Positions 35,169 through 44,575 are shown, counted from the first letter of the stretch. The stretch: DNA of 64,000 nt from Chryseobacterium sp. (GCA_018260475.1 JAGLBA010000004.1:96971-160970), one strand, 5' to 3'. A program made the numbers and translations. Notes: generated by a model from the letters alone, not told the origin.

Positions 35169-36420
35169 TCATCGTTTCTCTTTTAAAGACCAACCTGTTT
35201 TTAATCCTATGATAAAAATTACCAGCAGCAGCTCACCTACAGCCAAAATAATATCCCCCGGAACACGCAGCCATCGTAAGGTTGTCATCATATCCGTATG
35301 CATAAATTCTGCGGATCTCGCATACCAATAGCCTTCTTTGATAGAAGCTACCGACTGCATGATGCCGATAGGAAGCAAACTGATAACCACCATGACAAGT
35401 AATCCAATATTAATCATCCAAAATGCCCAACCAATCAATGTATCATTCCACTGGCGATCAGGATAAAGCCCTCTCAGCATAAAAAGCATTAGGCCAATAC
35501 CGAGAATACCATACACGCCGAACAATGCAGCATGACCATGGACGGCCGTGGTATTCAGCCCTTGAATGTAGTATAGGGCAATAGGAGGATTTATAGCAAA
35601 ACCAAAGATTCCTGCACCCAAAAAATTCCAGAAACACATAGCAATGAAACAGTAGATTGGCCATCTGTAAGCCTTAATCCATTTGGTGGATTTACTGATT
35701 TGGTAATTTTGCCAAGCTTCATAGCCGATAAGGACTAGCGGCACAATTTCTAATGCACTGAAAGTCGCTCCCAATGCCAATACCCCGGTAGGCGTGGCAC
35801 TGAAATACAAATGGTGAAATGTACCTAAAATACCTCCCGAAAGGAAGATTATAGTGGAAAACAAAACCGATTGTGTCGCAGATTTAATATTCAATAATCC
35901 CAAGCGGGTAAATAGGAAGGCAGCAACCACTGTGGCAAATACTTCAAAAAATCCCTCTACCCAAAGGTGTACAACCCACCACCGCCAATATTCGGCGATA
36001 GCCATGTGGGTTTGTCGGCCATACATAAGGCCTGCGCCGTAAAACAAGGCAATAGCAACAGCGGAAAGAGTGAACAATGTCAGAAGGTGCTTGTTTTCAT
36101 CCCGTTTGCGTAAAGCAGGAAGCAATGCTCGCACCACAAGTACCAACCAAAGAATAAGCCCTAACAGTAACAAAATCTGCCATATTCTCCCGAGTTCCAC
36201 ATACTCGTATCCGGAATGTCCCCACAGGAAATTATCCACATAACCCAATTTCTGCATAACGCCCATCCATTGTCCTGCCAAAGATCCCAATACCACGATG
36301 AGCAGCGCGCCAAACAGCACATTTAAACCCAGTACCTGATATTTTGGTTCATACGCAGAAACTGCAGGAGCGATGTACAATCCCGTAGCCAACCACGAAG
36401 TAGCAATCCAATAGAAATGC
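35169..36420 (-). pseudogene. norB: Quinol-dependent nitric oxide reductase, 5'-deleted remnant
   Basis: About 415 residues correspond to the C-terminal half of quinol-type NO reductase (qNor, full length about 750): YWIATSWLATGLYIAPAVS, AIAEYWRWWVVHLWVEGFFEVFA with the FeB histidine and glutamate, GILGTFHHLYF with two FeB histidines, and VHGHAALFGVYG with the heme histidines. The N-terminal region, including the soluble domain, the first helices and the first heme b histidine, is absent. No ATG starts the frame; the first usable codon is a TTG inside a transmembrane segment. The upstream sequence is instead the start of another gene, so a deletion joined them. It is probably non-functional. 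Confidence 0.85.
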
Positions 36421-36615
36421 TTGAACCGTATTGACTCTTCCTGAATCCTTGCCTATAAAACCTTGATATTTGCCTCCTTTTATCTCCACCATGGTTTTAG
36501 TTGAAACGAGAGGCGTAATCCGTTGTGAAACCTTTTGGTTAGGCGTAGTTTTAGAGCCATCCGAACACGCCGAAGCACCAAATAGAGCCATGATGAAAAG
36601 TAGGGCGCCTTTCAT
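36406..36615 (-). pseudogene. 5' remnant of a formylglycine-generating-enzyme-like (SUMF1) lipoprotein gene
   Basis: The first 70 codons encode a lipoprotein signal (MKGALLFIMALFGASAC, Cys17) and the opening of a SUMF1-type domain (MVEIKGGKYQGFIGKDSGR, then VQAFLLD). The frame then runs into norB sequence out of phase and stops 18 codons later, at 36349. Such SUMF1-like lipoproteins accompany nirK and nor genes in denitrifying Bacteroidota, to my knowledge. It starts 6 nt after the nirK stop, so it belonged to the nirK operon before the deletion. Confidence 0.75.
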
Positions 36616-36621
36616 AATACT

Positions 36622-37659
36622 TTAATTATTTTTTTTGTAAACCGCAGGATTTTCTGCACCGGTCACTTTTATTTTTCCTAAAGCACCTTTGTTAAATGCT
36701 CTGAAAATCGCGTGATCCACGATCACATATTCCCCTGGCACCGTAGCTTTGAACTCTACAATCGCCGCGCCCCCCGCCGGAATTACCGTAGTCTGAACAT
36801 TGTGATTTACGGCACTACCTCCTTCTGGATATACATTATCGAAAATTTCCCCGATGATGTGGAAAGAAGAAATCAAGTTAGGACCCCCATTCCCTACGAA
36901 AACACGAACCGTTTCGCCGGTTTTCACTTGGAGCTCTTTATCGCCAAGAAGTGATGCCGTGTGACCATTGAACACCACATAATTAGGTTTTTCATCAATG
37001 GCTTTGTTCATGTCAAATTCCTGTAATCCTTTGTCTCCGAAATTTCCCTTTGTGTAGAAGTCACCTTGCATGATGTAGAATTCTTTATCCACTTTTGGCA
37101 GACCGCCTTCCGGCTCAATCAAAATAAGTCCGTACATCCCATTAGCAATGTGCATTCCCACTGGCGCAGTGGCACAGTGATAAACATACAAACCGGCATT
37201 TAGCGCTTTAAAAGTGAAAGTTTTCTCCGTACCCGGAGCTACAAAAGTTGCTACCGCGCCACCACCTGGACCATTCACAGCATGGAGGTCTATATTGTGT
37301 GGCAGCATACTATTTTCATTGTTTTTCAGATGCAGTTCTATCTCATCGCCTACGCGGGCACGGATAAAACTTCCCGGAACAGTTCCGTTAAAAGTCCAGA
37401 AATGATACTGGGTACCATTTGCCAATTCGCCAGTTTTTTCAATAGTTTCAAGACGAACCACAATTTTTTTAGCAGCACGCTGACCGATTGGAGCCGGTAC
37501 ATTTGGCGGAGCTAACAATTTCATCTGTTCGGTGGAACCATCTGTTTTAATGGTTTCCGTGTTTTCCTGGGAAACGGTTTGCTTGGCAGGATTTTGCTTG
37601 CAGGATTGGAATGCAATACCTAACGAAAGTAGACCGCCACATAAAATTAATTTTTTCAT
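36622..37659 (-). CDS. nirK: Copper-containing nitrite reductase (lipoprotein form)
   Basis: This 345-residue periplasmic enzyme reduces nitrite to NO. The signal ends in a lipobox with Cys20 (AFQSC), so it is membrane-anchored. Two cupredoxin domains are present. All copper ligands are seen: type 1 site His121, Cys162, His170 and Met175; type 2 site His126, His161 and His316. The catalytic Asp124 and His267 are also present. The enzyme therefore looks functional. It lies 25 nt after the Rrf2 regulator gene and 6 nt before the SUMF1 remnant, and the NO reductase of the same operon is destroyed. Confidence 0.95.
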   Translation of the reverse strand: MKKLILCGGLLSLGIAFQSCKQNPAKQTVSQENTETIKTDGSTEQMKLLAPPNVPAPIGQRAAKKIVVRLETIEKTGELANGTQYHFWTFNGTVPGSFIRARVGDEIELHLKNNENSMLPHNIDLHAVNGPGGGAVATFVAPGTEKTFTFKALNAGLYVYHCATAPVGMHIANGMYGLILIEPEGGLPKVDKEFYIMQGDFYTKGNFGDKGLQEFDMNKAIDEKPNYVVFNGHTASLLGDKELQVKTGETVRVFVGNGGPNLISSFHIIGEIFDNVYPEGGSAVNHNVQTTVIPAGGAAIVEFKATVPGEYVIVDHAIFRAFNKGALGKIKVTGAENPAVYKKNN

Positions 37660-37684
37660 AGCATTGTATATTTTTTTATTTAGT

Positions 37685-38113
37685 TTACTTTAAAAAAGTG
37701 CGCTGAAGTTCCAAATCCTCAATAAAAGAATCTATCGATGACTGATCTAAAGCCAATTTAATTTTTTGGCGAATGACTACGAAATCCTTGTGCACCGGGC
37801 AAGGCGTCACATCCGAGCATTGTTTCAAGCCCAAGGCGCACCCTGAAAAAATTTTATCTCCATCGAAAAACTTTACCACATCTGCCAAAGAAGTTATACG
37901 GTTTTCTGTACTCATAAAAAATCCACCATTTGGTCCTTTTGCCGAAGTAACAAAACCCTTTTTAGACATTTGCTGTAGGATTTTCGCAATAAAATATTCG
38001 GACGAATCTATTCCGGCGGCCACATCGGCAATTCCCAACCTCTCCCCATTTTGAGTTTTCTGAGCTATGTAAATCAATGCTCGTAACGCATTTTCGCAAG
38101 TTTTTGAAAACAT
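37685..38113 (-). CDS. Rrf2 family regulator with three-cysteine cluster motif (NsrR-like)
   Basis: This 142-residue winged-helix regulator has an N-terminal [17 protein letters not shown] segment and recognition region [25 protein letters not shown]. The cluster loop has Cys92, Cys99 and Cys105 ([18 protein letters not shown]), the spacing of an iron-sulphur cluster in NsrR/IscR-type sensors. A likely role is sensing NO or redox state and controlling the operon that it heads (regulator, nirK, SUMF1, norB). A palindrome overlaps its promoter, suggesting autorepression. With norB broken, NO sensing would still be useful for control of nirK. Confidence 0.88.
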   Translation of the reverse strand: MFSKTCENALRALIYIAQKTQNGERLGIADVAAGIDSSEYFIAKILQQMSKKGFVTSAKGPNGGFFMSTENRITSLADVVKFFDGDKIFSGCALGLKQCSDVTPCPVHKDFVVIRQKIKLALDQSSIDSFIEDLELQRTFLK

Positions 38114-38130
38114 TTACATTTTTTATACAC

Positions 38131-38138
38131 CAAAGGTA
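38131..38138 (-). promoter_or_regulatory. -7 box (taccttt g) of the rrf2-nirK operon
   Basis: On the minus strand TACCTTTG is a perfect TAnnTTTG, 17 nt before the rrf2 ATG. The region that should hold the -33 TTG is occupied by the palindrome at 38152-38177. Confidence 0.55.
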
Positions 38139-38151
38139 ATATCTTTTCTCT

Positions 38152-38177
38152 AATAAAACACTAAATAGTATTTTATT
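38152..38177. promoter_or_regulatory. 26-bp palindrome, probable Rrf2-type operator
   Basis: The arms are aataaaa (38152-38158) with ttttatt (38171-38177), and acta (38160-38163) with tagt (38166-38169); only the central AA and the C59/A70 pair break symmetry. It covers the -20 to -45 region relative to the -7 box at 38131-38138. A partial further copy of the right arm, tagtgattttatt, follows at 38181-38193. Confidence 0.6.
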
Positions 38178-38298
38178 TTTTAGTGATTTTATTCATGCAG
38201 CTTTTTTCATGTTTAAAATGTGTATCAAACCGGACTATAAATTCATAAAACAAAATGAATAACGCCGCAATAATTTTCGTTTTCAGAATTTAGTTGAT

Positions 38299-38306
38299 TA
38301 CTTTTG
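38299..38306 (+). promoter_or_regulatory. -7 box (tacttttg) of the lipocalin gene
   Basis: A perfect TAnnTTTG lies 29 nt before the ATG at 38336. No well-spaced TTG was seen. Confidence 0.45.
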
Positions 38307-38335
38307 TAACCTGATCACTCATCAACAAAAAAAAT

Positions 38336-38872
38336 ATGAAACTTTCCAAACTTATACTCCTTCCCGCAACGATTGTCGTAGGGATTCTCCTACTGAACGC
38401 TTGCAAACAAGGAATGCCCCAGGGCGCAGTTCCTGTGAAAAATTTCAATGCCGAAAAATATTTGGGTAAATGGTACGAAATCGCGCGTTTCGATTTTATG
38501 TTTGAGAAAGGTCTGGATCATACCACGGCTGAATATTCCCTAAATCCAGACGGCTCTATAAAAGTGGTCAACCGCGGCTACAAAACCGCCGAGAAGATAT
38601 GGAAAGAAGCAGTGGGAGAAGCCAGATTTATTGATGACAAATCCACCGGAAGGCTCAAAGTTTCTTTCTTCAAACCGATTTGGGGTGCGTATAACATCCT
38701 TTCCTTAGACGGTGATTACCAATATGCATTGGTGGCTGGTGATAATTTAAAATACCTCTGGATTCTCTCCCGTGAAAAAACCATTCCGCAGGATATTCGG
38801 GAAAAATATCTTTCTTTAGCTAAAAAATTAGGCTACCAAACAGAGAATATGGTTTGGCCAAAGCATGATTGA
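38336..38872 (+). CDS. blc: Bacterial lipocalin (Blc-type outer-membrane lipoprotein)
   Basis: This 178-residue lipoprotein has a signal ending LLNAC (Cys23). The lipocalin signature GKWYEIARFDFMFEKGL lies at about residues 45-61, followed by the expected strand pattern: AEYSLNPDGSIKVVNRGY, AVGEARFIDDKSTGRLKVSFF, GAYNILSLDGDYQYALVAGDN, and WILSREKTIP. Blc proteins bind lysophospholipids or fatty acids and are linked to envelope stress and membrane repair. Length is normal. The gene has its own -7 box. It ends 39 nt before the repair cluster and may be separate from it. Confidence 0.9.
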   Translation: MKLSKLILLPATIVVGILLLNACKQGMPQGAVPVKNFNAEKYLGKWYEIARFDFMFEKGLDHTTAEYSLNPDGSIKVVNRGYKTAEKIWKEAVGEARFIDDKSTGRLKVSFFKPIWGAYNILSLDGDYQYALVAGDNLKYLWILSREKTIPQDIREKYLSLAKKLGYQTENMVWPKHD

Positions 38873-38911
38873 GGTTAGAATTAAAGATATTAAATAAACT
38901 TCAAACCGAGT

Positions 38912-39952
38912 ATGAAGCTCATCGAATTTACAAACAAAGGCATCTATTGTCCGCAAGGTGGTTTTTATATCGACCCATGGTTTCCGGTCGATTTTGCCGT
39001 CATCACTCATGGGCACGGCGATCACGCGCGTTGGGGTATGGGGCATTACCTATGTCATCATTTCACCAAACCGATTTTAAATAAAAGAATTGGCGAAGAC
39101 ATTTCCGTACAAAGTATGGAATACGGCGAAACCATCAACAAAAATGGTGTGAAAATCACGCTATTTCCTGCGGGTCATATCATCGGTTCGGCGCAAATTC
39201 GATTGGAATACAAAGGTTATACAACGGTGGTTTCCGGAGATTACAAACTTCAGGACGACGGACTTTCCACGCCGTTTGAAACGGTGAAATGCAACGAGTT
39301 CGTCACGGAATCCACCTTCGGGCTGCCCATCTACAACTGGCTTTCCGTGGAAGACATCAGCGCGCAGATGCGAGGTTGGGTTTTGCAAAATCAGGCACGG
39401 CAAAAGACTTCTGTTTTCGTGGGTTATTCTTTGGGAAAGGCGCAAAGAATCTTGAAAGCCTTAGAAAATACGGATGAAATATTTGTCCATTCTTCTATTG
39501 TTAGGTTGAATGATGCATTGTCAGAAGTCGGAATTATTTTACCAAAACATAAACCTTTAAATTTGTTTGAAAATCCGAAAGAGGTACAGGGGAAAATCGT
39601 CATCGTGCCGCCAGCCTTGCTAGATAGCAACATCATCAAGAAAATTCCGGATTCCGCCACCGCCATTTGCTCCGGCTGGATGCAGGTTCGCGGTTCTCGG
39701 CGCTGGCGCAGTGCTGATGCAGGTTTTGCCGTAAGCGACCACGCCGATTGGAAAGATCTCCTGACCGCCATAAAAGCCACAGAAGCTGAAATGGTGCATG
39801 TGACCCACGGCTTTACCCATGTTTTCTCAAAATATTTGAATGAAATCGGAATTACTTCAGATGCCGTGCAAACGCAATTCGGTAACGATGAAGACCCTGG
39901 TGATGGGCGCAGCGATGAGGAATTAACAGTGAAAAAAGATCAGGATGCGTAA
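38912..39952 (+). CDS. DNA ligase-associated exonuclease (metallo-beta-lactamase fold)
   Basis: This 346-residue protein is a beta-CASP-like metallo-beta-lactamase nuclease. The metal motif HGHGDHARWGMG (His33, His35, Asp37, His38) is intact; PAGHIIGSAQI, VSGDYKL and the late SDHADW histidine complete the site. It is the exonuclease component of the conserved ligase-associated DNA damage response cluster found in Bacteroidota and Proteobacteria. The gene overlaps the ligase gene by 8 nt, as usual. It heads a string of five tightly spaced genes. Confidence 0.92.
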   Translation: MKLIEFTNKGIYCPQGGFYIDPWFPVDFAVITHGHGDHARWGMGHYLCHHFTKPILNKRIGEDISVQSMEYGETINKNGVKITLFPAGHIIGSAQIRLEYKGYTTVVSGDYKLQDDGLSTPFETVKCNEFVTESTFGLPIYNWLSVEDISAQMRGWVLQNQARQKTSVFVGYSLGKAQRILKALENTDEIFVHSSIVRLNDALSEVGIILPKHKPLNLFENPKEVQGKIVIVPPALLDSNIIKKIPDSATAICSGWMQVRGSRRWRSADAGFAVSDHADWKDLLTAIKATEAEMVHVTHGFTHVFSKYLNEIGITSDAVQTQFGNDEDPGDGRSDEELTVKKDQDA

Positions 39953-41525
39953 TTTTGCCCAACTTATTTCTGCATTGGAAAGCACCAACAAAACCAATGC
40001 GAAACTGGATGCCATGGTGCAATACCTACAAACCGCACCGGATGCTGACAAACTTTGGTTTGTGGCACTCTTCACCGGAAAACGCCCGAAACGCAATGTT
40101 TCCACAGCGCTGATGAAGGATTGGGCGATAGAAATTGCGCAAATTCCATACTGGCTTTTTGTGGAAAGTTACAGCAGCGTGGGCGATTTGGGGGAAACAT
40201 TGTCGCTGGTTTTGCCGGCTCCATCCCAGGTCATGCAGAAAACCCTTTCGGAGTGGATGCAGGAAATCATCAGCCTCACCGGGAAATCCGACGAGGAGAA
40301 GAAAAATTTTGTATTAAATGCCTGGGATGGACTGGATTTCACCGAAAGATTTATTTTCAACAAATTACTCGGCGGCAGCTTTCGGATTGGCGTTTCCTCT
40401 AAAATGCTGGTCAACGCTTTAGCAAAATATTCCGACAACGAACCTACCGCAATCATGCATTCCATAATGGGAAAATGGTCGGTTGAGACGACGGATTTTG
40501 AAGACCTTATCTCCGGTAAAAATTCAAATCCCGATCTTTCTAAACCCTATCCTTTCTGCCTCGCCTATCCGTTGGAAAAGGAAATTACGGAACTTGGGAA
40601 TTCTCTAGATTGGGCAGTGGAATACAAGTGGGACGGCATCCGCGGGCAATTTATAAAAAGAGAAGACGAGGTTTTTATTTGGTCCAGAGGAGAGGAACTG
40701 GTAACACCGCAATTTCCGGAAATAGCCGATGCACTTCAAAAAATTCCCGGTGATTTTGTTATCGATGGAGAAATTTTGGTCGTGAAAAATGGTGAAGTTT
40801 TAAACTTTAACGAACTTCAAAAACGCCTAAACCGCAAGAATATTCCTAAAAAAATGTTGGAAGAACTGCCCGTGGCAGCATTTGTTTATGATCTAATCGA
40901 ACTCAACAGCGTAGATTTGCGCACCGAACCCTTTCAACAAAGACGCCAAAAACTGGAAACCTGGATGCTCGGAAATCCTTCTTCAGCGTTGAAAATTTCG
41001 GATAAAATTAAATTTAATGATTGGGCAGAACTGAATGACATCCGCGAAAACGCAAGAGACATCAACGCGGAAGGTTTGATGCTGAAAAATCAAAACTCGC
41101 ACTACCATTCTGGAAGAAAAAAAGGCGACTGGTGGAAGTGGAAAATTTCTCCTCTCACGATAGATGCCGTGCTTATATATGCCCAAAAAGGCAGTGGCCG
41201 CCGTAGTTCTTACTATACAGATTATACTTTTGCCGTGAAAGATGGTGACAAATTGGTGACTTTGGCAAAGGCCTATTCCGGGCTTACCGACAAAGAAATT
41301 ATGGAAGTCAGCAAGTTTGTAAATGCCAATGCCGTTGAAAAATATGGCCCCGTAAAAACCGTGAAGCCCGAACTCGTTTTCGAGATTGCTTTTGAAGGCA
41401 TCGGCTTTAGCAGTCGCCATAAAAGTGGTGTGGCAGTGCGATTCCCAAGGATTGTAAGATGGCGCAAAGACAAAACCGTGGACGAGATAGATGAATTGGA
41501 GGAAATAAAAAAATGGATAAAATAG
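39945..41525 (+). CDS. ATP-dependent DNA ligase of the ligase-associated repair cluster
   Basis: This 526-residue ligase joins DNA nicks using ATP. The nucleotidyl lysine is Lys228 in EYKWDGIRGQF (motif I). Other motifs are DGEILV, FVYDLIELN, EGLMLKN and WWKWKI (motif V). An N-terminal alpha-helical domain (about 1-200) and a C-terminal OB domain with VFEIAFEGIG flank the core. Length and context match the bacterial ligase of the repair cluster rather than LigD, and there is no primase or phosphoesterase fusion. It overlaps the exonuclease gene by 8 nt and the helicase gene by 13 nt. Confidence 0.93.
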   Translation: MRNFAQLISALESTNKTNAKLDAMVQYLQTAPDADKLWFVALFTGKRPKRNVSTALMKDWAIEIAQIPYWLFVESYSSVGDLGETLSLVLPAPSQVMQKTLSEWMQEIISLTGKSDEEKKNFVLNAWDGLDFTERFIFNKLLGGSFRIGVSSKMLVNALAKYSDNEPTAIMHSIMGKWSVETTDFEDLISGKNSNPDLSKPYPFCLAYPLEKEITELGNSLDWAVEYKWDGIRGQFIKREDEVFIWSRGEELVTPQFPEIADALQKIPGDFVIDGEILVVKNGEVLNFNELQKRLNRKNIPKKMLEELPVAAFVYDLIELNSVDLRTEPFQQRRQKLETWMLGNPSSALKISDKIKFNDWAELNDIRENARDINAEGLMLKNQNSHYHSGRKKGDWWKWKISPLTIDAVLIYAQKGSGRRSSYYTDYTFAVKDGDKLVTLAKAYSGLTDKEIMEVSKFVNANAVEKYGPVKTVKPELVFEIAFEGIGFSSRHKSGVAVRFPRIVRWRKDKTVDEIDELEEIKKWIK

Positions 41526-44020
41526 TGCGGCAAAATCCATTTATTAACACAGAAAAACCAATATCGGGTGTGCTATTTACCGAAACGGAGGGATATAGGA
41601 TTATCCAGAACTGGATGGCGGAAAAGGGATTGCAACCCTTTAAATTTCAAGCTGATACCTGGGAAAAGTTTGATAAAAATTACAGTGGAATGGTGGTGGC
41701 GCCTACCGGCTTTGGAAAAACCTACTCGGTATTTCTGGCGCAGATCATTCATTTTTTTAATCATTTCGAAGACTATGGCAAAGGCCTAAAACTCATCTGG
41801 ATCACACCGCTCCGCTCATTAGCAAAAGACATCGCCAAAGCCATGGAAGAGGCCATAGCAGAAATCGGACTGGACTGGACTGTAGGCATACGCAATGGCG
41901 ACACAGATATTAAAATTCGGCAACAACAAACCCGAAAAATGCCTGATATTCTGCTACTTACTCCCGAAAGTATGCACTTGCTTTTGGCTCAAAAAAACAA
42001 TTCGGCTTTCTTCAAAGACTTAAAATGCATCGCCGTAGATGAATGGCACGAACTCCTCGGAACCAAACGCGGCGTGATGGTAGAACTTGCACTTTCCTAC
42101 CTAAAAATGCAGCGCCCACAGATAAAAATCTGGGGAATCACCGCTACCATTGGCAATCTTCAGCAGGCGATTGAAGTACTGATACCATATAGTGGTAAAA
42201 AAACCAAAGTGGTATCAAAGGAAAAAAAGAAAACGGAAATCATCCCCGTATTTCCCGATGAGATTGAAGTTTTGCCGTGGGCAGGGCATATGGGAGCGAA
42301 ACTGGCAGAAAAAGTGGTAAGGATTATTTTAAATTCTAAATCTACCATCGTTTTTACCAATACCCGCAGCCAGAGCGAAATGTGGTACCAGTTGCTTCTG
42401 GAGGCGCATCCCGATTTTGCAGGGCAAATTGCCATTCATCACAGTTCGATTGATTCGCATTTGAGGATTTGGATTGAAGAAAATTTGAGTTCCGGCAAAC
42501 TAAAAGCGGTCGTTTCCACCTCATCGTTGGATTTGGGCGTAGATTTCAAACCGGTGGACACAGTGATACAAATTGGTTCACTGAAAGGCGTTGCAAGATT
42601 TCTACAACGCGCAGGCCGCAGCGGGCATTCGCCTTTTGAGACTTCAAAAATATATTGTGTACCTACTCACACGCTGGAACTCATCGAAGTATCGGCCATA
42701 AAGGAAGCCGTGAAACGCCAAGTGGTAGAGCCGCGGGAGCCGATGGTGCTTTGTTTTGATGTTTTGGTGCAGTTCCTGGTCACCATAGCCGTTGGTGAAG
42801 GTTTCAAAGCTGAAAAAATGTTTAAAATTATCAAAAGAACATTTTCATTTTCGGAGATGACGGAGCAGGAATACCGCGAGATTTTGGAATTTCTCACGGT
42901 AGGTGGCGGCGCATTAAAAAACTATGATGAATTTCACAAAGTTGTGATCGACAAAGGAATATACAAAGTCACTTCCCGAAAAATCGCCATGCTGCACCGT
43001 ATGAATATGGGCGTGATTGTAAGCGATGCCATGTTGAAAGTGAAACTGATGGGCGGCAGTTATGTAGGAATGGTAGAGGAATATTTCATCACCAAACTGA
43101 AAAAAGACGACAAATTTATCCTCGCCGGGCGCACCATGGAAGTGGTAATGATGAAGGAAATGACCGTTTATACCAGACTTGCAAAAGGAAGGGCGATTGT
43201 GCCCAGTTATCTGGGAGGTCGCTTGCCGCTGAGTTCCAGCCTGAGCCATTTCATGCGCGAAAAGCTCTCTGAATCGCTGAATCCCTCGTCCAAAGAGAAA
43301 GAACTAAACTTCATGCTTCCGCTATGGCAGGAGCAAGAATTGTACTCCCACATACCGAAAAGCGACGAGCTTTTGGTAGAACTAATCAAGAATCGGGAGG
43401 GTTATCATCTTTTTATTTACCCGTTTGAAGGACGCTTGGTGCACGAGGTTATGGCAGCGCTGGTGGCGTTTCGGATTTCTAAAATCCAACCCATCACATT
43501 TTCTATGGCGATGAACGATTACGGTTTTCAGTTGTTTTCTGACCAGCCCATCCCGGTTACGGATGAAAATATCCGCACGATTTTTAGCAAAGAAAACCTG
43601 ATGGCGGATGTGGCAGCGAGCATCAACGCCACCGAAATGGCTAAACGGAAATTCCGGGACATCGCTATCATTTCGGGAATGGTTTTGCAAAACCTATATG
43701 GAAAACAAAGAAATAACAAATCCTTGCAGGCATCATCTGGATTGATTTTCAGTGTTTTAGAAGAACACAATCCGCACCATTTTTTGATTCGACAAGCCTA
43801 CACGGAAGTTTTCAACCAACAGCTTGAGGAGGTGCGGCTAACAGAGGCTTTCCGGAGAATTCACAATTCTAAAATTGTTTTGGAACATGCGAAATCCTTC
43901 ACGCCGCTGAGTTTTCCGCTAAAAGTAGATGGCATGCGCCAAACGCTTTCCAGCGAAGACCTTACCGCAAGAATTCTAAAATTGCAGGCTGAGGCGAAAA
44001 GGAGAAATAATATAAAATAG
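41513..44020 (+). CDS. DNA ligase-associated DEXH-box helicase (Lhr-like)
   Basis: This 835-residue superfamily 2 helicase has Walker A APTGFGKT (63-70), DEWH box (176-179), GITAT (motif III), VFTNTRSQSEMW, STSSLDLGVDF (motif V) and QRAGRSGHS (motif VI). The C-terminal half follows the Lhr winged-helix and beta-sheet bundle layout. It forms the third member of the ligase-associated repair cluster. Its start lies inside the ligase gene, overlapping by 13 nt, so translation is coupled. The short gap of 12 nt to the next gene suggests one transcript. Confidence 0.93.
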   Translation: MDKIVRQNPFINTEKPISGVLFTETEGYRIIQNWMAEKGLQPFKFQADTWEKFDKNYSGMVVAPTGFGKTYSVFLAQIIHFFNHFEDYGKGLKLIWITPLRSLAKDIAKAMEEAIAEIGLDWTVGIRNGDTDIKIRQQQTRKMPDILLLTPESMHLLLAQKNNSAFFKDLKCIAVDEWHELLGTKRGVMVELALSYLKMQRPQIKIWGITATIGNLQQAIEVLIPYSGKKTKVVSKEKKKTEIIPVFPDEIEVLPWAGHMGAKLAEKVVRIILNSKSTIVFTNTRSQSEMWYQLLLEAHPDFAGQIAIHHSSIDSHLRIWIEENLSSGKLKAVVSTSSLDLGVDFKPVDTVIQIGSLKGVARFLQRAGRSGHSPFETSKIYCVPTHTLELIEVSAIKEAVKRQVVEPREPMVLCFDVLVQFLVTIAVGEGFKAEKMFKIIKRTFSFSEMTEQEYREILEFLTVGGGALKNYDEFHKVVIDKGIYKVTSRKIAMLHRMNMGVIVSDAMLKVKLMGGSYVGMVEEYFITKLKKDDKFILAGRTMEVVMMKEMTVYTRLAKGRAIVPSYLGGRLPLSSSLSHFMREKLSESLNPSSKEKELNFMLPLWQEQELYSHIPKSDELLVELIKNREGYHLFIYPFEGRLVHEVMAALVAFRISKIQPITFSMAMNDYGFQLFSDQPIPVTDENIRTIFSKENLMADVAASINATEMAKRKFRDIAIISGMVLQNLYGKQRNNKSLQASSGLIFSVLEEHNPHHFLIRQAYTEVFNQQLEEVRLTEAFRRIHNSKIVLEHAKSFTPLSFPLKVDGMRQTLSSEDLTARILKLQAEAKRRNNIK

Positions 44021-44032
44021 CACAGATTTTAG

Positions 44033-44575
44033 ATGATTAAAATAGAAGAACTCGTATATAATTTTGCGCAATCACAGTGTGATTTTGAAAAGCAAATCCT
44101 TCTTACCAATCATTACCACGCCGATTGGGAGGCTGATCTTTTTTTAATTGATGAATACGGATTTTCACATGAAATAGAAATAAAACTTAGCAAAAGCGAT
44201 TACAACAACGATTTTAAAAAATGCTACACCAACGCCCATACCGGGGAAAAATTTCTGAAACACGACAAGATTTTGGGCGGCGATTATATTGCCAATTTCT
44301 ATTCCTTCCTATTGCCAATGGGCATGATTCCACATAATAAAATACCGCCACACTGCGGTATCATTGAGTTTTATCATGATGAAGACCATTGGGAAACCAC
44401 CTTCAATATGATAAGAAATCCACAAAAAATCCATGAAACGCCGTATTGGAATTTGGTGGATAAAGATATGCTGCTCAGGCGGCTTGCCTTCAAAATTTTA
44501 CAAAAAAAACTCACTCAAAAATCTGCAAGCGAACAGTTGATTTTTAAAAATTTTAAATTTCCCAATAGAATCTAA
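44033..44575 (+). CDS. Uncharacterised protein with PD-(D/E)XK nuclease-like signature inside the ligase cluster
   Basis: This 180-residue protein has no signal peptide or membrane segment. Near the N-terminus, WEADLFLIDEYGFSHEIEIKLSKSDYNNDFKK gives Asp35 followed by Glu49-Ile-Lys51, the D-x(n)-ExK arrangement of restriction-endonuclease-like folds, as in MmcB-type DNA repair proteins. An upstream glutamate (Glu19) could serve as the first helix acidic residue. The gene is 12 nt after the helicase gene and overlaps the phosphoesterase gene by one base. A nuclease or DNA-end binding role is inferred, not shown; I do not recall it as a standard named member of the cluster. Confidence 0.75.
   Translation: MIKIEELVYNFAQSQCDFEKQILLTNHYHADWEADLFLIDEYGFSHEIEIKLSKSDYNNDFKKCYTNAHTGEKFLKHDKILGGDYIANFYSFLLPMGMIPHNKIPPHCGIIEFYHDEDHWETTFNMIRNPQKIHETPYWNLVDKDMLLRRLAFKILQKKLTQKSASEQLIFKNFKFPNRI

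Noticed and set aside
35169-36392. Functional short NO reductase starting at an internal TTG
   Set aside because: The start would fall inside a membrane helix, the first heme b histidine is missing, and the upstream sequence is clearly another gene.
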